In this document: positions 26,669-34,852 of the stretch, piece by piece
Layout: each line of letters opens with the position of its first letter
Position numbering within the stretch: position 1 is the first letter of the stretch
Source of the DNA: an uncultured Polycyclovorans sp.
Lineage (GTDB): Bacteria; Pseudomonadota; Gammaproteobacteria; Nevskiales; Nevskiaceae
Assembly (NCBI GenBank): GCA_936928855.1
Contig: CAKZHZ010000051.1
Location: 1 to 64,000 of the forward strand
Length of the DNA: 64,000 nt
Direction: 5' to 3'
The notes under the pieces: generated by a model
The model's database searches: none
What the model saw: only the letters and a program-made list of their open reading frames with translations
Told to the model about the DNA's origin: nothing
Program-made: the position numbers and the translations under genes

Positions 26669-27017
26669 TCCGATCCGAATCCAGGACGCCGCCGGGCGCA
26701 CGCTGTTCAGTCGCGCCTGGATGCCGCAGCGCTTCCAAGACCGCGCGCGTGGCCTGATCGGCCACCCATCACCGCAGGCGGACGAGGCCTGGTGGTTCGT
26801 GCGCTGCAGCGCCATTCACAGCATCGGGATGCGCTTCTCCATTGATGTCGTCCACCTTGATACCGATGGGAGGGTGCTGTCGATCAAGGAGTGGCTGGCG
26901 CCGCTGCGGTTGAGCTGGCACCCCGCAGGCTGCCATGTCATCGAAATGCAGGCAGGGCGTGCGTCGGCACTGGGACTCCGAACCGGCCAGCAGTTGCGGA
27001 GCGTGCCATGCGCATAA
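26658..27017 (+). CDS. DUF192 family protein
   Basis: Small protein of 119 residues. The DUF192 pattern is clear: 'RARGLIGHPS', 'CSAIHSIGMRFSIDVVHLDTDGRVLSIKEWLAP' and 'VIEMQAGRASALGLRTGQQL'. DUF192 proteins are of unknown biochemical function and often ride in tad operons or near secreted proteins. There is no signal peptide here, whereas many homologues are exported. It overlaps TadC and the TPR lipoprotein gene. Confidence 0.8.
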   Translation: MTCSPIRIQDAAGRTLFSRAWMPQRFQDRARGLIGHPSPQADEAWWFVRCSAIHSIGMRFSIDVVHLDTDGRVLSIKEWLAPLRLSWHPAGCHVIEMQAGRASALGLRTGQQLRSVPCA

Positions 27018-27475
27018 GCCTGTTGCTGTGCTGTGCACTGGCTGTCGGTTGCACAGGCATGCCCACGACTACGAATGACACCTCTGGCGTCGGCACCCTG
27101 GCAGACCGCCTGGCCACCGCGGACCAGGCACTGCGCGAGGCCCGCCTGCTGGATGCGGAAATTGCCTATCGACAGCTCAGCATCGAACACCCTCAACTGC
27201 CCGACGTGTGGCTGCGGCTGGGCAACATCCACGTGCGCCAGGCGCAGTTGGACGCCGCCGTTCACAGCTATCAACAGGGCTTGAAACGCCATCCCCAGGA
27301 CGGACGGCTTTGGTACAACCTGGCACTGACCCGTCTGCGGCAGTCGCTGGACACCCTTGAAACCGCCAGCGCGGTGATCGCAGCCGATGCCCCGCATCGG
27401 GCGTCCATTCAGCGCTTTCACCACCGTCTGCTGCAATTGGCCACACCACCGCCTTCGAATGAGGGCACGCCTTGA
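27008..27475 (+). CDS. TadD-like TPR lipoprotein
   Basis: Lipoprotein of 155 residues. Its lipoprotein signal (MRISLLLCCALAVGC, lipobox 'AVGC') precedes about three TPR units (residues ~37-140: 'EARLLDAEIAYRQLSIEHPQ', 'VWLRLGNIHVRQAQLDAAVHSYQQGLKRHP', 'RLWYNLALTRLRQ'). Its size, lipidation and position fit TadD, the pilotin-like outer-membrane lipoprotein that helps the secretin assemble. The ATG at 27008 lies inside the end of the DUF192 frame. Confidence 0.78.
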   Translation: MRISLLLCCALAVGCTGMPTTTNDTSGVGTLADRLATADQALREARLLDAEIAYRQLSIEHPQLPDVWLRLGNIHVRQAQLDAAVHSYQQGLKRHPQDGRLWYNLALTRLRQSLDTLETASAVIAADAPHRASIQRFHHRLLQLATPPPSNEGTP

Positions 27476-28182
27476 ATCGGCGCCAATACGGACAGGGCGC
27501 GGTGGAATTTCTGGTCGTGTTCATGCTGTTGCTGGCCTTGCTCGGCGGCCTGTTCGAGATGACACGTCTCATCCGCACCAAACTACTGCTGCGAAGCGCA
27601 AGCTTTGAAGCAAGCCGCATCGGCGCCATGCACCACGGTCGTCTGGCGCCAATGCAGGCCGAGCTGGCCAACGGCATGTCAGCCCTGTTCACCTTCGGCG
27701 ACCGCAGTGCCAGCGGCCTGATCCGAGCGCAGCAGCGCGCTCGTGCGATTGCCGCGCTGCCCGGAGTGGGCATTGAAATACTGCACCCCTCACTGGCCGT
27801 TCACGCCACGCATTCTCGCCAGCAATGGGTTCACCTGCAGGGCACGGAAACCTACGAATGGCATGCGGTCATTCCCAATGACAACCTTCTGTGGCGCCCA
27901 CGCAACCCGGATGAAGCCGGCATCTCGATTCAGGACGCCAATCTGCTCAAGACGCACAGCGTGTGGTGTCACCGGTTAGTGGTGCCCGCGCTGGACCATT
28001 TGATCCATCGCATTGTCACCAATCCCCGATGGGCCAGCGCGGCGCAGGCGCCCTGCACGGCGATCGGCAGAGGCGCGTCAGCTGCACCAGGCGTCGCGCC
28101 GGGGCGTTACATCGCGGTGACGGGTGGCGCCATTGTGCGCATGCAAAGTGCAGTGGTGGCGGACAACCTGCCCGCCCGCTAA
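27472..28182 (+). CDS. TadE/TadF-like pseudopilin
   Basis: Protein of 236 residues with a prepilin-type start 'MNRRQYGQGAVEFLVVFMLL' in which GQGAVEF corresponds to the TadE consensus with Glu5. A hydrophobic helix and a soluble domain follow. It begins with a TTG codon that overlaps the preceding stop (TTGA), a coupled start. It is the last recognisable gene of the tad operon and is followed by two tandem 12-base repeats and an imperfect inverted repeat. Confidence 0.75.
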   Translation: MNRRQYGQGAVEFLVVFMLLLALLGGLFEMTRLIRTKLLLRSASFEASRIGAMHHGRLAPMQAELANGMSALFTFGDRSASGLIRAQQRARAIAALPGVGIEILHPSLAVHATHSRQQWVHLQGTETYEWHAVIPNDNLLWRPRNPDEAGISIQDANLLKTHSVWCHRLVVPALDHLIHRIVTNPRWASAAQAPCTAIGRGASAAPGVAPGRYIAVTGGAIVRMQSAVVADNLPAR

Positions 28183-28205
28183 GCGCCTGTCAGAGCGCCT
28201 GTCAG
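28182..28205. repeat. tandem 12-bp direct repeat
   Basis: AGCGCCTGTCAG occurs twice without a gap, starting in the last base of the tadE-like stop codon. It lies in the short interval where the tad operon and the cadherin-type gene converge. It looks like a local duplication; no mobile-element ends accompany it. Confidence 0.5.
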
Positions 28206-28252
28206 GCCGAGGTGCAAGCAGCGAAGCTTTGGTGCATTTGAGACAAGTGGCG

Positions 28253-28299
28253 AGCGCTGTTTCTTGCTATAGGTACCCATCGGTGCGAAACACTGCGCT
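28253..28299. repeat. imperfect inverted repeat at convergent gene ends
   Basis: AGCGCTGTTTC (28253-28263) pairs with GAAACA-ct-GCGCT (28287-28299), leaving a 23-base loop and a 2-base bulge. It overlaps the stop of the cadherin-type gene and could act as a weak bidirectional terminator, but no T-run follows. Confidence 0.35.
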
Positions 28300-29539
28300 A
28301 CCCGCCGCTCCCCTCGTCCCACCACTGCGCCGCCCACATCAGGGCCAATGCGGCGTCCGATGAAGGCGACGATGTCGTGCTGAGGTCCGCCTCCGGGAAC
28401 GACCATTCGGTTCCGTCGGCGATGACTACTGCAGAGGGGGTGGTGTCCACCAGGCTCTCATTGAGCGCCTTGGCAATGACCATCGTGTCATCGCCCGCAG
28501 CGGCAGCCGCCGAGGGCTCGGCTTCGGTGACGGTGATCAGCAGTGTTTGGGTATCAAACAGATTGCCGCTACCGACCCGAATGATCACTTCGTAGACGTT
28601 GTCGGCGCCTTCGTCCTGAGGGTCGTCAAAATCCGGTGCATCGAGGAAACGCAGCGCGCCGGTGCTGCTGTTGATGTTGAAAAGCTCGGCGTCGTCACCG
28701 CCGACAATACTGAAGACGAGCGTTTCCGTGGTGTCTTCCGTCGTCACGGTGGTGACCGCCGTTCCCCCCTCCTCCAGATCGATTTCCGCGGTATCACCGC
28801 CGCCGTTGCTGGTGATTTCAGCAATGTTACGAACTGTGATGGTGATGGTTTGGGTGTCGCTCAACTCGCCGTCCGATGCCTGTACCTGCACCACATACTT
28901 GTTGTCCTCGTCCGCATCAACGGGCGTCTCGAAATCGGGCGCATTCTTGAACTTGAGCGCACCCGTGCTGGCGTTGATCTCGAACAGGTCGGCGTCATCG
29001 CCTCCACTGATGCTGTATGTGATGGTGGCGCTGGGGTCGGTATCACCGGCCATCACGGTTGTCACTGTCGTGCCATTCTCACCAAGACTGATGGCAGCGT
29101 TGGCGCCACCGCCATTGCTGATGATGAACGGCGCAACGTTGGCGGTGCCACCGCCTCCATCGTCATCGTCGGTCGCCGCCAGCACGCCTAGCGTGACCAC
29201 GCCGGCGCCAATCGCCGCCGCGCCCCACAGTGGCAAGCCGAAAACGGTTGCGGCATTGGGATCGCGCCCCTCCAGCTCCGCCAGGCTGATCGGTGCGACC
29301 ACGGAGGGGTTGAAGGCGGGTTGGGCACCCTCGGCTGCTGGAGCCGACTCGCCCCCCACGGACGCATCTGTGGCGTCGGGCTGCGCCTCCTCCTCCTCTT
29401 GCTGCCGACGCTCCGCGTCAGCCTCCACGACCTCCTGCGGCGCGTCCGAGTCCACGGGGGCTTGCGCCAACAGCAAGTCGCCTCCGGCCACGGTGGTTTC
29501 GTCCAGCGGATGCGGCGCTGGGGTGCGTACGTCGGTCAT
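28298..29539 (-). CDS. cadherin-repeat surface protein, likely T1SS substrate
   Basis: Acidic protein of 413 residues without a signal peptide. Order: an acidic/Gln-rich region (1-95), a Gly/Ala hydrophobic stretch followed by an Asp run ('GAAAIGAGVVTLGVLAATDD', 105-125), and two cadherin-like domains (~130-240 and ~240-345, with 'DDADLFEINASTGALKF' and 'DDAELFNINSSTGALRF'). A Ser/Ala/Trp-rich C-terminus closes it. The hydrophobic-plus-Asp block recurs in the 3,434-residue adhesin (residues 114-142), so the two probably share a secretion route. It lacks RTX repeats. It lies 38 bases after rfbB on the same strand. Confidence 0.7.
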   Translation of the reverse strand: MTDVRTPAPHPLDETTVAGGDLLLAQAPVDSDAPQEVVEADAERRQQEEEEAQPDATDASVGGESAPAAEGAQPAFNPSVVAPISLAELEGRDPNAATVFGLPLWGAAAIGAGVVTLGVLAATDDDDGGGGTANVAPFIISNGGGANAAISLGENGTTVTTVMAGDTDPSATITYSISGGDDADLFEINASTGALKFKNAPDFETPVDADEDNKYVVQVQASDGELSDTQTITITVRNIAEITSNGGGDTAEIDLEEGGTAVTTVTTEDTTETLVFSIVGGDDAELFNINSSTGALRFLDAPDFDDPQDEGADNVYEVIIRVGSGNLFDTQTLLITVTEAEPSAAAAAGDDTMVIAKALNESLVDTTPSAVVIADGTEWSFPEADLSTTSSPSSDAALALMWAAQWWDEGSGG

Positions 29540-29577
29540 GGAGATCAGTCCTGGATAAGTTGGCTGGGATCACGGTA

Positions 29578-30615
29578 CTACACGTTGAGACGCGCAGGGC
29601 GTTCCAAGTACCACCGCACGGTCTCTGCAATTTCGGCCTCGAAACGCTGTGCCCGTACCCACCCGAGTTCCTGCTGAATCTTGGTGGCATCGATGGCATA
29701 GCGCCAGTCATGTCCCGGGCGGTCGGTGACGAAGTGGATCAGGCGCTGATGTGGTGCCCCGCCAGGGCGCTCGACATCCATCACCCGACAGATCAGCCGC
29801 ACCACGTCGAGGTTGTGCTGCTCGTTGCCGCCGCCGATGTTGTAACACTCGCCGAGACGACCACTGCGCAGCACGGCATCGATGCCCACGCAGTGATCCG
29901 TTACATAGAGCCAGTCCCGCATGTTGCTGCCATCGCCGTACACCGGTATCGGCTGCTGCGCCACACAGCTGCGGATGATGGTGGGGATGAGCTTTTCGCC
30001 ATGCTGGCGCGGCCCGAAGTTGTTGGAGCAGTTGGTGGTGACCACGGGAAGCCCGTAGGTATGGAACCAGGCACGGACCAGGTGATCGGAAGCCGCCTTG
30101 CTGGCGGAGTACGGGGAATTGGGCGCGTAGGGGGTGGATTCGGTAAAGGCCGGATCGTCCGGGCCAAGAGTGCCGAACACTTCATCAGTGGAAATGTGGT
30201 GGAACCGCACGCTGGCATCCCCAGCCGCCCGTTCGATCTGCCAGTACTGACGGCAGGCCTGCAGCAGGGTGAACGTGCCGGTCACATTGGTACGCACGAA
30301 CTCACCGGGGCCGCTGATGGAGCGGTCCACGTGCGATTCAGCGGCAAAGTGGACGACGGTGTCGATGCGATGCTGTCGAAGCAGGGTACCCACCAATGCG
30401 GCATCGCAGATATCGCCGTGAACGAACTGGTGACGTGCCGGCGCCGGGAGGTCGACAAGGTTGTCTCGGGTCCCGGCATAGGTGAGCGCATCCAGTGACA
30501 TGACCTGCACCTGGGGATCCTGCGCCAGCAGGTGATGCACGAAATTGCTGCCGATGAACCCGGCCGCGCCGGTGATCAGGACGTGCCGCGGGGTGTGGAG
30601 ATTGAGTTTGCTCAT
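29578..30615 (-). CDS. rfbB: dTDP-glucose 4,6-dehydratase
   Basis: Converts dTDP-glucose to dTDP-4-keto-6-deoxyglucose, the second step of dTDP-L-rhamnose synthesis. 345 residues. The NAD-binding 'TGAAGFIGSNFVHHLL', 'HFAAESHVDRSI', 'FHHISTDEVFG' and catalytic 'YSASKAASDHLV' are all present. The ATG at 30615 overlaps the rfbD stop (ATGA). It is the last gene of an rfbACDB set. Confidence 0.93.
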   Translation of the reverse strand: MSKLNLHTPRHVLITGAAGFIGSNFVHHLLAQDPQVQVMSLDALTYAGTRDNLVDLPAPARHQFVHGDICDAALVGTLLRQHRIDTVVHFAAESHVDRSISGPGEFVRTNVTGTFTLLQACRQYWQIERAAGDASVRFHHISTDEVFGTLGPDDPAFTESTPYAPNSPYSASKAASDHLVRAWFHTYGLPVVTTNCSNNFGPRQHGEKLIPTIIRSCVAQQPIPVYGDGSNMRDWLYVTDHCVGIDAVLRSGRLGECYNIGGGNEQHNLDVVRLICRVMDVERPGGAPHQRLIHFVTDRPGHDWRYAIDATKIQQELGWVRAQRFEAEIAETVRWYLERPARLNV

Positions 30616-31487
30616 GTGGCTTTCAGCTGCGCCACGACATGCTGCAATGCTGCGCGCCAATCAGGTGGCTTAATGCCCAGCGAGGCGGTGGTGGCCACCA
30701 TGGACAGGCTCGATTGTGCTGGTCGTCGCGCGGGCGTGGGATAGTCGGCCGTGGTGATGGCGGTGAGGGCCGGTGCGGTATCGAGCAGCCCCTGCGCGAC
30801 AGCCTCCTCGAAGATGGCGCCGGCAAAGTGGTACCAGCTCACGAAGGGTTGGCCGGCGAAATGCCAGGTGCCCCATGGCAAGGACTGCCCCGCCTCAACA
30901 CGCCGGGCCAGCTGCATCAAGGCCTTCGCGATATCGGCGGCGGCTGTCGGCCCGCCGATCTGATCCGCCACCACTCGCAATGCGGGGCGCTCGGCGCCAA
31001 GGCGGAGCATGGTTTTGACGAAGTTGTTGCCAAAGCGTCCGAACACCCAGCTGACTCGCAGGATGAGATGTTGCGGGCAATGCCGGCGCACCCCCTGTTC
31101 TCCGGCCCATTTGCTGGCACCGTAGACCCCCAACGGCGCGGCGACATCAGACTCGGTGTAGGGGTGCGTCGCGCGCCCATCGAACACGTAGTCGGTGGAC
31201 AGGTGCAGCAGGACGATGCCCCGCGCTGCACAGGCTTGTGCCAGGGTGGCTGGGGCGTCGGCGTTGAGGGCCTGCGCCTGTTCCGGCGCCGCTTCGGCGC
31301 GGTCAACGGCGGTGTAGGCGGCGGCGTTGATGACCACTGCGGGGCGATGGGCATCCAGTACGGAAGCGATGCTCTCGGGCTGGGTGATGTCCAGCGCCTG
31401 ACGATCCAGGGCCCGGTCGTCAGGACCGCACAGTGCGGCCAGCTCTCGACCAACCTGACCGCCAGCGCCGGTGATGAGCACGCTCAT
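30612..31487 (-). CDS. rfbD: dTDP-4-dehydrorhamnose reductase
   Basis: Last enzyme of dTDP-L-rhamnose synthesis, 291 residues. It has the Rossmann 'MSVLITGAGGQVGRELAALC', then 'INAAAYTAVDRAE', 'LSTDYVFDG' and catalytic 'YGASKWAGEQ'. It overlaps rfbC and rfbB by four bases each, so the set is translated together. Confidence 0.93.
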   Translation of the reverse strand: MSVLITGAGGQVGRELAALCGPDDRALDRQALDITQPESIASVLDAHRPAVVINAAAYTAVDRAEAAPEQAQALNADAPATLAQACAARGIVLLHLSTDYVFDGRATHPYTESDVAAPLGVYGASKWAGEQGVRRHCPQHLILRVSWVFGRFGNNFVKTMLRLGAERPALRVVADQIGGPTAAADIAKALMQLARRVEAGQSLPWGTWHFAGQPFVSWYHFAGAIFEEAVAQGLLDTAPALTAITTADYPTPARRPAQSSLSMVATTASLGIKPPDWRAALQHVVAQLKAT

Positions 31488-32032
31488 CGGGGAAGCAACC
31501 GCTGGTCGGCAAGCACCGGCAAGGCCCGGTCCTTGTCGGACAGTGCATAGGGCCCATCCAGCTTGGGCCAGCCGATGCCCAGGGCAGGATCATCGAAGTG
31601 GATGCCGGTTTCCGATGCGGGATGGTAATAGTCGGTGCACTTGTAGACGAAGTCGGCTTCGTCGGACAGCACCAGAAAGCCATGCGCAAAGCCGGGCGGA
31701 ATGTAGAGCTGGTGATGATGCACGTCATCCAGTATGCATCCGTAGGCATGGCCGAAATGTGGCGAGTTGCGGCGCACGTCCACCGCGACGTCGTAGACGC
31801 TGCCACGAGCCACGCGCACCAGTTTCCCCTGGGGCTGCTGCAGCTGGTAGTGCAGGCCCCGCAGCACGCCTTTGCGGGACCGGGACTGGTTGTCCTGCAC
31901 GAACTGGATGTTGAGGTTCTCTTGCAGAAATTGTTCGGCGCGGTAGGTTTCGACGAAGAACCCGCGGGTATCGCCGAACACGCGAGGCTCGATGCGGAGC
32001 ACGCCCGGCAGCGGCGTTTCGACGATGGTCAT
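31484..32032 (-). CDS. rfbC: dTDP-4-dehydrorhamnose 3,5-epimerase
   Basis: Cupin-fold epimerase, 182 residues, the normal family length. Visible blocks are 'VFGDTRGFFVETYRAEQF', 'QDNQSRSRKGVLRGLHYQ' (catalytic His), 'VDVRRNSPHFG' and 'YIPPGFAHGFLVLSDEADF'. It overlaps rfbA and rfbD by four bases. A second, divergent member of the family is encoded at 36895-37434. Confidence 0.93.
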   Translation of the reverse strand: MTIVETPLPGVLRIEPRVFGDTRGFFVETYRAEQFLQENLNIQFVQDNQSRSRKGVLRGLHYQLQQPQGKLVRVARGSVYDVAVDVRRNSPHFGHAYGCILDDVHHHQLYIPPGFAHGFLVLSDEADFVYKCTDYYHPASETGIHFDDPALGIGWPKLDGPYALSDKDRALPVLADQRLLPR

Positions 32033-32892
32033 GGGAGAAGCTCGAGCAGGTACTGTCCATAACGCGATTTGCGCAATGGTTCGGCCAGACGCGCCACCTG
32101 TTCAGCGCCAATCCAGCCCTGACGATAGGCGATCTCTTCCGGACAGCAGATCTGCAACCCCTGGCGCTCCTGTACGGTGCGGACGAAGTTGCCGGCTTCC
32201 AGCAATGCGTCGTGGGTGCCAGTATCCAGCCAGGCGTAACCGCGGCCCATCAGTTCCACCTGCAGGTCACCGCGCTGCAGGTAGGCACGGTTGATATCGG
32301 TGATCTCCAGCTCACCCCGCGCAGAGGGTTTCACACTGCGCGCGATGTCCACCACGTCGGCATCGTAAAAGTACAAACCGGTCACGGCATAGTGGGACTT
32401 GGCCTTGGTGGGCTTTTCCTCGATATCCACCGCCCTGCCCTGATCATCGAACTGGACCACACCGTAACGCTCCGGGTCCCGAACGTAATAGCCGAACAGG
32501 GTGGCGCCGCGTTCTCGGGCAACCGCTCGACGCAGCATCTCCGGCAGGCCATGGCCGAAGAACAGGTTGTCCCCCAGGATCAGGCAGGCGGGTTGTCCGG
32601 CGAGAAAGTCCTCGCCAATGAGGAAGGCCTGCGCCAGCCCCTCGGGGCGGGGTTGCACGGCGTACTGAATGGCCAGGCCCCAATCACTGCCATCCCCCAA
32701 CAAGTGCTGGAAGGCGGCTTGGTCCTGCGGTGTGGTGATGATCAGGATCTCCCGGATGCCGGCCAGCATCAGCACCGACAGCGGGTAGTAGATCATCGGC
32801 TTGTCGTACACCGGGGTGAGCTGTTTGCTCACGCCGCGAGTGATGGGATACAGCCGGGTGCCGGTGCCTCCGGCCAGGATGATGGCTTTCAT
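32029..32892 (-). CDS. rfbA: glucose-1-phosphate thymidylyltransferase
   Basis: Makes dTDP-glucose from glucose-1-phosphate and dTTP; 287 residues. Signature 'MKAIILAGGTGTRLYPITRG' at the N-terminus, then 'KPMIYYPLSVLMLAGIREIL', 'LGDNLFFGHG' and 'VTGLYFYDADVVD'. The ATG at 32892 opens the conserved motif; the upstream frame is not conserved-looking. It heads the rfbACDB unit and diverges from the phd/PIN gene pair. Confidence 0.93.
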   Translation of the reverse strand: MKAIILAGGTGTRLYPITRGVSKQLTPVYDKPMIYYPLSVLMLAGIREILIITTPQDQAAFQHLLGDGSDWGLAIQYAVQPRPEGLAQAFLIGEDFLAGQPACLILGDNLFFGHGLPEMLRRAVARERGATLFGYYVRDPERYGVVQFDDQGRAVDIEEKPTKAKSHYAVTGLYFYDADVVDIARSVKPSARGELEITDINRAYLQRGDLQVELMGRGYAWLDTGTHDALLEAGNFVRTVQERQGLQICCPEEIAYRQGWIGAEQVARLAEPLRKSRYGQYLLELLP

Positions 32893-32994
32893 GGGGTGAT
32901 GGGGTCCACCGCTTAGGCGACTAGCATATCGGGATGGGGGCAATGAGGTTGCCTGACGCCCCCCTCTGTCCCATCCTTGTCTGCATTCGTTTGT

Positions 32995-33012
32995 TGTAGT
33001 AACGTCACTACA
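32995..33012. promoter_or_regulatory. 18-bp near-perfect palindrome, candidate Phd operator
   Basis: TGTAGTAACGTCACTACA is symmetric apart from one mismatched pair. It lies 25 to 42 bases before the antitoxin ATG. Phd/YefM antitoxins autoregulate through such short palindromes, so this is the likely operator. It is also within 130 bases of the rfbA start on the other strand. Confidence 0.6.
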
Positions 33013-33036
33013 TCACTTGTTCTGCAAAAGGCAGCC

Positions 33037-33291
33037 ATGACCATCACCACGCTCTCAAGCCGCGCCTTCAACCAGGCCGCAAGCGAGGCCAAGCGGGCCG
33101 CCAACAAAGGTCCGGTCATCATCACCGATCGTGGCCGACCTGCCCACGTGCTCTTGTGTTACGAGGACTATCAGCGACTCACAGGGCAACGCCGCAACAT
33201 CGCCGATGCGCTGGCCATGCCAGGCGATGCCGACATCGCCTTTGAGCCACCGCATGTGACGATCGGCATCATACCGGCCGAACTCTCGTGA
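33037..33291 (+). CDS. Phd/YefM family antitoxin
   Basis: Antitoxin of 84 residues. The Phd DNA-binding pattern 'TLSSRAFNQAASEAKRAANK', 'GPVIITDRGRPAHVLLCYEDYQRL' is clear, with a toxin-binding tail. The ATG at 33037 is preferred over the longer frame from 32977, which would run through the palindromic operator. The gene overlaps the PIN toxin gene by four bases (GTGA). Confidence 0.85.
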   Translation: MTITTLSSRAFNQAASEAKRAANKGPVIITDRGRPAHVLLCYEDYQRLTGQRRNIADALAMPGDADIAFEPPHVTIGIIPAELS

Positions 33292-33710
33292 TGTTCGTGC
33301 TGGATACCAACGTGGTATCCGAACTGCGCAAGGTGCGGCACGGCAAGGCGGATGCGAACGTCGCCGCATGGGCGGAGAACGCAGATGCCGACAGTCTGTT
33401 TGTGTCAGCCATCAGCATCCTGGAGCTTGAACTTGGGGTGCTGTCGGTTGAGCGTCGGGATGCTGCCCAGGGCGCCGTGCTGCGCGATTGGCTAGCGCAC
33501 CACGTGTTGCCGGAATTCTCCGCGCGCACCCTTGCGGTAGACACCGCAGTGGCACTGCGGTGCGCCCGACTGCACGTACCCGACCGCCGGAGTGAACGCG
33601 ACGCCCTCATCGCTGCAAGCGCCCACGTGCACGGCATGACGGTGGTCACACGAAACATCGTAGATTTCCAAGGCACAGGGATACCACTCATCAATCCCTG
33701 GGATCGATGA
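33288..33710 (+). CDS. vapC: PIN-domain toxin (VapC/FitB type)
   Basis: Putative ribonuclease toxin of 140 residues. The PIN acidic residues are visible: Asp6 in 'VLDTNVVSELRK', Glu46 in 'SILELELG', Asp105 in 'ERDALIAASA', and Asp126 in 'TRNIVDF', followed by the FitB-like 'GIPLINPWDR' end. The start is GTG at 33288 or ATG at 33291, both touching the antitoxin stop. All metal-binding residues are intact. The pair sits inside a glycan locus and may stabilise it or be a chance insertion. Confidence 0.87.
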   Translation: MMFVLDTNVVSELRKVRHGKADANVAAWAENADADSLFVSAISILELELGVLSVERRDAAQGAVLRDWLAHHVLPEFSARTLAVDTAVALRCARLHVPDRRSERDALIAASAHVHGMTVVTRNIVDFQGTGIPLINPWDR

Positions 33711-33754
33711 AAGGCCCCGGATTGACCTCCGTATCCATCGCTTTCGCCCGAACG

Positions 33755-33775
33755 AAAAAGCCGCCCGAAGGCGGC
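33755..33775 (-). terminator. intrinsic terminator after the DUF6447-like gene
   Basis: On the minus strand GCCGCC-TTCG-GGCGGC is followed by TTTTT. It lies 22 bases after the stop of the small gene at 33797-34000. The stable UUCG tetraloop and T-run make this a convincing rho-independent terminator. Confidence 0.8.
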
Positions 33776-33796
33776 CAGATCGCAGCGTGTTGGCGC

Positions 33797-34000
33797 TTAC
33801 TTGCCGGCGGGCAGTGCAGCCTTCAGCTGATCGGCAAACGCCTTGCGGGCGGTCTGCGCAATGCCCACGCGAACACGCAGCTGCTTGAGCTCACCATCGG
33901 TGGCATTGAGATTGATCAGCGCGGTGCGGGCCTCCTTGCTAAGGTCTGCCCAGTTGTACTTCTTGCCGTCGATGGTGACGGTTTCTTCGTTCTTGGCCAT
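33797..34000 (-). CDS. small DUF6447-like protein
   Basis: Protein of 67 residues, no signal peptide. 'VTIDGKKYNWADLSKEARTAL' at the N-terminus and 'VGIAQTARKAFADQLKAALP' at the C-terminus fit the small DUF6447-type family, whose function is unknown. It is followed by a strong terminator, so it is expressed as a discrete unit or as the end of the upstream methyltransferase operon. A perfect palindrome CCAGAGCGCTCTGG lies just before its start (34010-34023). Confidence 0.62.
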   Translation of the reverse strand: MAKNEETVTIDGKKYNWADLSKEARTALINLNATDGELKQLRVRVGIAQTARKAFADQLKAALPAGK

Positions 34001-34076
34001 CGTGTTGCTCCAGAGCGCTCTGGCTCAGTCTATGGTTGGTGGATTCCCGCCTGCGGCAGGCCCTTGAAAGCGAACT

Positions 34077-34847
34077 CTATTTTACACGCTTGAGCCACGC
34101 CCCCGGCCAATAGGTCACCAGCTCGGGGGTGCTGATGGCACTTTCATTGAACGGGAATGCCAGCGGCGCGTTCTCGAAATCTGCGTGCTCGGCCAAAAAT
34201 GCCTGTGCCGCGTCACGCGGATTGTTCCAGTGCCAGTCAGGCTGGGTCCGGGGCGCTTTGTCGAGCCAGTGCATGATGCCGTCGGTTGCAACGATATAGG
34301 ACCCCACGGTGACCAGCGGGCTGTAGGCCTCCAGCTCGGCGCGCACATGGTCTCGGCTGTGATTGGAGTCGAGGATCACGAGCACCACGTCATCCGGTTT
34401 CACCATCGCGTTGACCTGCTGGACGATCTCTGGCGCCACCGAGCTGCCTTCGACCAGGGTGAGGTACGAGTACAGCGGATGGGCCTCGATGGCTTGACGG
34501 TTATGGGGACGGATCTCGATATCGATGCCAATCACGCGGCCCGGCAGATCCATCGCCTTAAACAGGGAGGCGTAGTAGATCAGCGAGCCGCCATGGGCAA
34601 CACCGGTCTCAATGATCACGGTGGGCTTCACCGCATGGATCACCTCCTGTATGCGCATCATGTCGTCCGGCAACTGGATGACCGGCCGGTCCATCCAACT
34701 GAACGAATACACATACTTGGCATCCCAGCCTGCCCGCAGATAGGCCTTCGCCACCAACGCGAAGCCTTCGGGGCTGCCCAATGAATACCGTACAGACTGG
34801 CCGTTAACGTCAGCCTCCACGCACCCCTGTTCAAAATCGATTTTCAT
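34077..34847 (-). CDS. CmcI/rhamnosyl O-methyltransferase family protein
   Basis: SAM-dependent methyltransferase-like protein of 256 residues. It has 'VIIETGVAHGGSLIYYASLF' (SAM-binding loop), 'VIGIDIEIRPHNRQAIEAHP', 'LVEGSSVAPEIV', and the metal-site-like 'VLVILDSNHSRDHVRAELEAY'. This is the family named cephalosporin hydroxylase/CmcI, which includes O-methyltransferases of rhamnose residues in glycolipids. In this locus a sugar O-methylation role is likely but unproven. The gene starts 5 bases after the MycF-like gene ends. Confidence 0.78.
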   Translation of the reverse strand: MKIDFEQGCVEADVNGQSVRYSLGSPEGFALVAKAYLRAGWDAKYVYSFSWMDRPVIQLPDDMMRIQEVIHAVKPTVIIETGVAHGGSLIYYASLFKAMDLPGRVIGIDIEIRPHNRQAIEAHPLYSYLTLVEGSSVAPEIVQQVNAMVKPDDVVLVILDSNHSRDHVRAELEAYSPLVTVGSYIVATDGIMHWLDKAPRTQPDWHWNNPRDAAQAFLAEHADFENAPLAFPFNESAISTPELVTYWPGAWLKRVK

Positions 34848-34852
34848 GGTAC

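Noticed and set aside
28182..28299. Repeats at the tad/adhesin boundary as a mobile-element end
   Set aside because: Only a 12-base tandem duplication and an imperfect hairpin are seen; there is no transposase, integrase or flanking target duplication.
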